Made by a program: the position numbers and the translations under genes. Positions 59,390-64,000 of a stretch of 64,000 nt of DNA are shown in pieces; within the stretch, counting starts at the first letter, position 1; every line of letters starts with the position of its first letter. The stretch lies in contig NZ_GL883811.1 of assembly GCF_000205165.1 (NCBI RefSeq), forward strand, positions 26,353 through 90,352, in the 5' to 3' direction. Under the pieces are notes generated by a model. That model was given only the letters and a program-made list of their open reading frames with translations, ran no database searches and was not told the origin of the DNA. This stretch comes from Paraprevotella xylaniphila YIT 11841. Lineage in GTDB: Bacteria > Bacteroidota > Bacteroidia > Bacteroidales > Bacteroidaceae.

Positions 59390-62326
59390 ATGAAAAGAAA
59401 AGACTTATTGTCAATGTGTCTATGCTTGTTGGCTTTTGCGAGTGGCGGGCAGGCTAAAAGTGTGTCTACACGTATTAATTTGGGGGATACTCCATGGAAA
59501 TTTACGAAAGTGGTGCGTCAGGAAATCAATTTGGCGAAAGACGCGCAGGTGTGTTTGGACGGAAAGTCCGTTCCCGTGGTTCACGACGGTGATATCCATT
59601 CGGACTGGAAACTTGGAGATGCTCCGGAAGGAGGAATATGGAGCGTGGATTTGGGCAAGTCCGTTTCCTTATCTTCTGTGAAACTGTGGTTCGACACGGA
59701 CCGGACGAGGTTTGCAGAGGTCAAGTTGGAAGTATCCGCCGACGGTAGTACTTGGCAAACCCTTTCGGAAGGAAAGAAACTCTGTGTGCTCCATAAAGAG
59801 GGCGACTTTACGACCGTGGGGCATACCGGAACGGTGGGGTATACCGAGACGGTGACGGCTACTTATTTGAATTTGAAAGTTAAGGGGACGGCACGTTATG
59901 TGCGTTTTTCCGGATTGAAATGCAAGGCAGAACAGGGACAGGATGTGCCTGTAACGTTGAGTGAAGTGGAAGTGAACCCTAAAGCAGGGCAGGATTATGA
60001 ACAGGCCGGGGCCATGGCTTCGCTTTCGTTCGACGATACCGGATGGCAGACGGTAGGGATTCCTCATTGTTATAATGAGCAGGACACTTATTTGAATACC
60101 AGTACGGGAGAGCGTTGTTGGCGTGGAGAAGCGTGGTATCGTAAGAAAATAACCATAGACGAAAAAGACCGTGGGCAGATGTTCTTCTTGGAGTTTCAAG
60201 GAGTGAACATAGGGACAACGGTGTATGTGAACGGAACTCCGATAAGAAGCAATACAAAGGTGAAGCAGCCGGAAGCTGTGACCCATGTGGGGAGTGCATT
60301 GCCTTTCGTAGTGGACATTACGCCTTATTTGCGTTATGGAAAAGAGAACCAGATTGCGGTAAGGGTGTCCAATGCCGAGGGCACGTTTTTCACTTGGCCC
60401 GGTTTCGGGACCAACGAAGGCTTCGGTCAGGCCATGGGAGGTATCGTCTGCCCCGTCTACCTGCACAAGAAGAACAAGGTACACATTCCTTTTGATTCTT
60501 ATTCTCCTATGGGCAAGTGGGGAACTTACTTCGGGACGGTGTCGGCTACCAAAGACAAAGCCGAAGTACGTTTTCAGGTGAACGTGGAGAATGCGGGTAC
60601 GGAAGCGTGCGACGTGGAGCTGCGCACATATCTGAAGGATGCGAAAGGCAAGACCGCTTTGGCTTTCAAGGACACACGTCGTGCCGCAGGCGGTCAGACC
60701 GTATTGTTTGACCGGACGGGAGTGGTGGAGCGTCCCCGTTTGTGGTATCCGATAGGGACTTCCGGTACACCTTATTTATATAAGGTGGAGAATGAAGTTT
60801 ACGTGGACGGACGACTGGTGGACAGGCAAAGCCGTCTGTGGGGCATCCGGCAAATCACGTGGGACGAGGATTTTTGCTATGTCAACGGTGAGAAATGTTT
60901 TTTGCGCGGCTTCGGTTACCGGAATAATTACCCGGGATTGGGGGCCGCTGTCCCTGCGGCTTTCTGGTGGAATGACATGGCCCGGATAGCGCGGTGCGGC
61001 GGCAACACGCTGCGCGTGGGGCACCAACCGCCTTTTCCCGAAGTGTTCGAGGCTTGCGACCGCTACGGCATCTTGTTGGTTGTCAACAGCGGCGACAATG
61101 AATGGGCGTTGAAGGACGAACCGGCTATTACTTACAAAAGGGAGTACGACCGCGATGTGATGGTGGCCTACCGGAACAATCCGTGCGTGGTCATTTGGGA
61201 GTCGAATAATGGTTTGGCGTACGATGGGGAGAAATACCTGCCGTCTTATACGCTGGAACAAGTGAAGAAATGGGATTACATCCAACCGCGTCTCGTGCAG
61301 AACCGCGACGGTTACCCACCGGAGTGGGACAAGAACGAACCGGTCGTGATAGGTTATACAAACCGTTATGAGAAAGTGGAAGGAAGTCCTTCGTGGAATA
61401 CGGAAGTCTACGGGACGAACTGGTCGGGCTTGCCCAGTTGGTGCATCGCCCGTTTCGACTACGATAATGAAAAAGAGTTCTCGATGGACTATGTGAATAA
61501 TTATTTTGATAATATGGACAAACGCGCATGCGGATGGATTAATTGGATGTTGGCCGAGACGTACGGGGAGGGGTACACCATTTACCTCAACGGCATGCGC
61601 AACCAAAAGAGCCTTGGTTCGTGCGCCATGGACGGCAACCGCTTCCCGAAATTGCTGTACCGGATTTTCGAGAAAGCCGTTTGGGTGCCTTTCGACGAGC
61701 GTCCCGGTGTGGCCTTGCAGAGCCATTGGAACTTCCGGGGATTGCAGGACGTGGATGCGTGGAGCAACTGTCCTTATGTGGAACTCTTCGTCAACGGGGT
61801 ATCCCGTGGGATTGTGGAACCGGAGGCGCGGACGCGCCGCTGCACGTGGAAAGGCATCCTATGGGAGCTGGGTACGGTCAAGGCCGTGGGGTTGGACGAA
61901 CGGAAACGTCCCGTTTGCGAGGATGAGATCGCCTCTGCCGGCGAGCCGTACGCTTTGGAAGTGGAAATCGAAGAACCGACACCAAAACCGGACGGGGAAA
62001 GATTTGAATTGAAAGCCAATGCTTCGGATGCTTTCATCGCTACGGTGCGCGTGGTGGACAAGGATGGGCATTGGTGTCCTTTTGCCGACAACCAGTTGAA
62101 GTTTGAAGTGGAAGGCGAAGGGGTGTACAAAGGTTCTTACAATTTCTATGTCACGGAAGGAAAACCTTTGGAATACCATGCCCCGGGCGATACGGAGTTG
62201 CAGGCCGAAGGTGGTTTGATGCGCGTGGCGGTGCGGACGACGTTTAATCCTGGAAAAATTACGGTTAAAGTATCTTCGGGCGGGTTACGTTCAGGAGAAG
62301 CATCCGTCTGGTCGAAGAAGATTTAA
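59390..62326 (+). CDS. secreted GH2-like glycoside hydrolase with discoidin-type domain
   Basis: A 978-residue protein with a signal peptide (MKRKDLLSMCLCLLAFASGG). The order is: F5/8-type C (discoidin-like) region around residues 50-190 (GGIWSVDLGKSVSLSSVKLW, KGTARYVRFSGLKC), GH2 sugar-binding sandwich (GEAWYRKKITIDEKDRGQMF, LEFQGVNIGTTVYVNG), immunoglobulin-like domain, TIM barrel (FLRGFGYRNNYPG, RVGHQPPFPEVFEACDRYGI), and C-terminal beta domains. At the usual acid/base position the sequence is CVVIWESNNG instead of the canonical ..WSxGNE. The likely nucleophile is E in SWNTEVYGTN. Beta-galactosidase-like or another specificity; the substrate is not assignable. Confidence 0.85.
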   Translation: MKRKDLLSMCLCLLAFASGGQAKSVSTRINLGDTPWKFTKVVRQEINLAKDAQVCLDGKSVPVVHDGDIHSDWKLGDAPEGGIWSVDLGKSVSLSSVKLWFDTDRTRFAEVKLEVSADGSTWQTLSEGKKLCVLHKEGDFTTVGHTGTVGYTETVTATYLNLKVKGTARYVRFSGLKCKAEQGQDVPVTLSEVEVNPKAGQDYEQAGAMASLSFDDTGWQTVGIPHCYNEQDTYLNTSTGERCWRGEAWYRKKITIDEKDRGQMFFLEFQGVNIGTTVYVNGTPIRSNTKVKQPEAVTHVGSALPFVVDITPYLRYGKENQIAVRVSNAEGTFFTWPGFGTNEGFGQAMGGIVCPVYLHKKNKVHIPFDSYSPMGKWGTYFGTVSATKDKAEVRFQVNVENAGTEACDVELRTYLKDAKGKTALAFKDTRRAAGGQTVLFDRTGVVERPRLWYPIGTSGTPYLYKVENEVYVDGRLVDRQSRLWGIRQITWDEDFCYVNGEKCFLRGFGYRNNYPGLGAAVPAAFWWNDMARIARCGGNTLRVGHQPPFPEVFEACDRYGILLVVNSGDNEWALKDEPAITYKREYDRDVMVAYRNNPCVVIWESNNGLAYDGEKYLPSYTLEQVKKWDYIQPRLVQNRDGYPPEWDKNEPVVIGYTNRYEKVEGSPSWNTEVYGTNWSGLPSWCIARFDYDNEKEFSMDYVNNYFDNMDKRACGWINWMLAETYGEGYTIYLNGMRNQKSLGSCAMDGNRFPKLLYRIFEKAVWVPFDERPGVALQSHWNFRGLQDVDAWSNCPYVELFVNGVSRGIVEPEARTRRCTWKGILWELGTVKAVGLDERKRPVCEDEIASAGEPYALEVEIEEPTPKPDGERFELKANASDAFIATVRVVDKDGHWCPFADNQLKFEVEGEGVYKGSYNFYVTEGKPLEYHAPGDTELQAEGGLMRVAVRTTFNPGKITVKVSSGGLRSGEASVWSKKI

Positions 62327-62349
62327 GTATGGCACATTGGGCAAATATG

Positions 62350-62388
62350 GCCTTCCGTTCCTGTTTGCAAGGAGCGGAAGGCTTTTTT
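62350..62388 (+). terminator. terminator of the GH2-like gene
   Basis: GCCTTCCG (62350-62357) pairs with CGGAAGGC (62375-62382), followed by six T. It lies 24 bp after the stop codon. Confidence 0.85.
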
Positions 62389-62472
62389 ATGTCTAAAATA
62401 GCAGGACAATGGAATATATTCTATATATTTGGGCAAAGAATGCAAAGTGTGAAATTTTTAAATGGAAAATAT

Positions 62473-63837
62473 ATGGCGAAAAGCGTAAAAGAGTATATCG
62501 AAGAAAATGAAGCCCGTTTTTTGGAAGAGTGGTTCAGTCTGATTCGCATTCCGAGCGTGAGTGCCGACCCGGCGCATAAGAATGATATGGTGGCTTGTGC
62601 CGAACGTTGGAGAGATTTGCTTTTAGAGGCTGGAGCAGATGAAGCGCGGTTGATGCCTTCTTCAGGAAATCCTTTGGTGTATGCGGAAAAGCGTGTGGGG
62701 GAGGATGCGCCAACGGTTTTGGTATATGGCCATTACGATGTGATGCCTGCCGAACCGTTGGACTTATGGAAAAGTGACCCTTTTGAACCGGAAGTGCGTG
62801 ACGGACATGTATTTGCCCGTGGGGCGGATGATGATAAAGGGCAGTCTATGATTCAACTAAAGGCTTTTGAGTATATGGTGCGGGAAGGGGCTCTGTGCCA
62901 TAACGTCAAATTCATATTGGAGGGGGAAGAAGAAATCGGGTCTCCCAGTCTGAATGCTTTCCTGCAAGAGTACCGTGAGCTGTTGGCTTGTGATGTGATT
63001 TTAGTGAGCGACACCAGTATGCTCGCGCTCGACCTGCCTTCGCTTACGACGGGACTGAGAGGTTTGGCTTACTGGGAAATCGAGGTGACAGGGCCGAACC
63101 GTGATTTGCATTCCGGGCATTTCGGTGGAGCGGTAGCTAATCCGATTAATGTATTGTGTGGTTTGTTGGCTCGTATGACTGACGAAGATGGGCGTATTAC
63201 AATACCGGGTTTTTATGATGAAGTGGAAGAACTGTCGGAGGAAGAACGTCGGATGCTGTCTGAAATCCCGTTTGACGAGGAACGTTATAAACAAGCTATC
63301 GGTGTACATGCTTTGAAAGGAGAGAACGGATACAGCACGATCGAGCGGAATAGTTGCCGTCCGTCGTTCGATGTGTGTGGTATTTGGGGCGGTTATACGG
63401 GAGAGGGTTCTAAGACCGTATTGCCGTCTAAAGCCTATGCCAAGGTGTCTTGCCGTTTGGTTCCCCATCAACAGCATGAGAAGATTTCCCGGATGTTTGT
63501 CGATTATATCGAATCCATAGCTCCGGACTACGTGCAGGTGAAAGTGACTCCTATGCACGGTGGCGAAGGCTATGTCTGTCCGATAACCTTGCCTGCTTAC
63601 AAAGCTGCGGAAGAAGGTTTCACCAAGGCGTTCGGGCGAAAGCCGTTGGCTGTGCGCCGTGGTGGCAGTATCCCTATCATAAGTGATTTTGAAAAGATTT
63701 TGGGAACCAAGACTGTTTTGATGGGATTCGGTTTGGAGAGTAATGCGATTCATTCGCCTAATGAGAATTTCCCATTGGATATGTTTCGGAAAGGTATCGA
63801 GGCTGTGGTGGAATTCCATGAATCCGTGACGCTTTGA
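62473..63837 (+). CDS. M20-family dipeptidase/peptidase
   Basis: ATG 62473 (MAKSVKEYIEENEARFLEEW) is chosen; the open frame upstream runs through the GH2 terminator. The 454-residue cytoplasmic zinc peptidase has the motifs VLVYGHYDVMPAEPLDLWKS (first metal His/Asp), FARGADDDKGQSMIQLKAF, LEGEEEIGSPSL (catalytic Glu) and a dimerisation domain at residues ~190-350. It is of the CNDP/PepV-like dipeptidase group. No operon partner is visible before the window ends. Confidence 0.93.
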   Translation: MAKSVKEYIEENEARFLEEWFSLIRIPSVSADPAHKNDMVACAERWRDLLLEAGADEARLMPSSGNPLVYAEKRVGEDAPTVLVYGHYDVMPAEPLDLWKSDPFEPEVRDGHVFARGADDDKGQSMIQLKAFEYMVREGALCHNVKFILEGEEEIGSPSLNAFLQEYRELLACDVILVSDTSMLALDLPSLTTGLRGLAYWEIEVTGPNRDLHSGHFGGAVANPINVLCGLLARMTDEDGRITIPGFYDEVEELSEEERRMLSEIPFDEERYKQAIGVHALKGENGYSTIERNSCRPSFDVCGIWGGYTGEGSKTVLPSKAYAKVSCRLVPHQQHEKISRMFVDYIESIAPDYVQVKVTPMHGGEGYVCPITLPAYKAAEEGFTKAFGRKPLAVRRGGSIPIISDFEKILGTKTVLMGFGLESNAIHSPNENFPLDMFRKGIEAVVEFHESVTL

Positions 63838-64000
63838 ACACGTGAGACGTAAGCCTGGACGATTTCATATATGGGTATGCGGGGGAATGACGCGATTCAA
63901 ACATCGGAATACGTTAAATATAATAAGGTGTAAATTAATCCGGTTGATATTTTTTTCGGTTTTTATTGGCAAACGTTTGGTGTTTACGTTAAAAGGTTGT

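Overview
The window is chromosomal DNA from a member of the Bacteroidales, related to Bacteroides, Parabacteroides or Barnesiella; I cannot name the species. The evidence is the gene content: fused aspartokinase/homoserine dehydrogenase, DAHP synthase fused to chorismate mutase, a BtuG-type surface lipoprotein beside BtuB, SusR-like one-component regulators, fasciclin lipoproteins, and TAnnTTTG promoter boxes of the Bacteroides primary sigma factor. I see no rRNA, tRNA, CRISPR array, prophage or transposase.

Layout. 1-4.9 kb: the end of a U32-family rRNA/tRNA hydroxylase gene, a zinc-ribbon lipoprotein and a TonB-dependent receptor. 5.7-9.2 kb: an accessory patch with a secreted orphan protein, a frameshifted O-antigen-ligase/TPR gene, a LuxR-type regulator and an unlisted 47-codon peptide gene with its own promoter and terminator. 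9.2-15.9 kb: a cobalamin riboswitch followed by btuB-btuG-btuF-btuC-btuD for vitamin B12 uptake. 16.6-20.3 kb: radA, an FAD-dependent oxidoreductase and an outer-membrane protein. 20.4-25.6 kb: the threonine operon thrA-apgM-thrC, in which the phosphoglycerate-mutase-like gene probably supplies homoserine kinase activity. 27.1-31.4 kb: hsp20, then cobQ, cbiB and cobD. 31.5-35.8 kb: outer-membrane and TolB-like proteins around a 21-bp perfect inverted repeat that encloses a promoter, probably an invertible switch. 36-43 kb: three tandem 723-residue fasciclin lipoproteins. 43.6-48.6 kb: a GH31 glycosidase and its probable SusR-like activator. 48.6-51.6 kb: cobU-cobT-cobS-cobC. 51.7-55.9 kb: the phenylalanine/tyrosine operon (pheA, aminotransferase, DAHP synthase/chorismate mutase, tyrA), controlled by a complete transcription attenuator with a Phe/Tyr-rich leader peptide. 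56-64 kb: a TPR protein, glmS, a GH2-like hydrolase and an M20 peptidase.

The cobalamin genes form a theme. One cluster imports B12 or cobinamide (btuBGFCD), and two others complete the lower half of the molecule (cobQ/cbiB/cobD and cobU/T/S/C). No corrin-ring genes are visible here, so this stretch fits salvage or late assembly. The most interesting non-coding items are the putative invertible promoter (33351-33544), the attenuator (55694-55900), the small peptide transcription unit (8796-9161), a family of 22-bp intergenic repeats at five or more sites, and 21-bp-spaced direct repeats in front of the GH31 gene.
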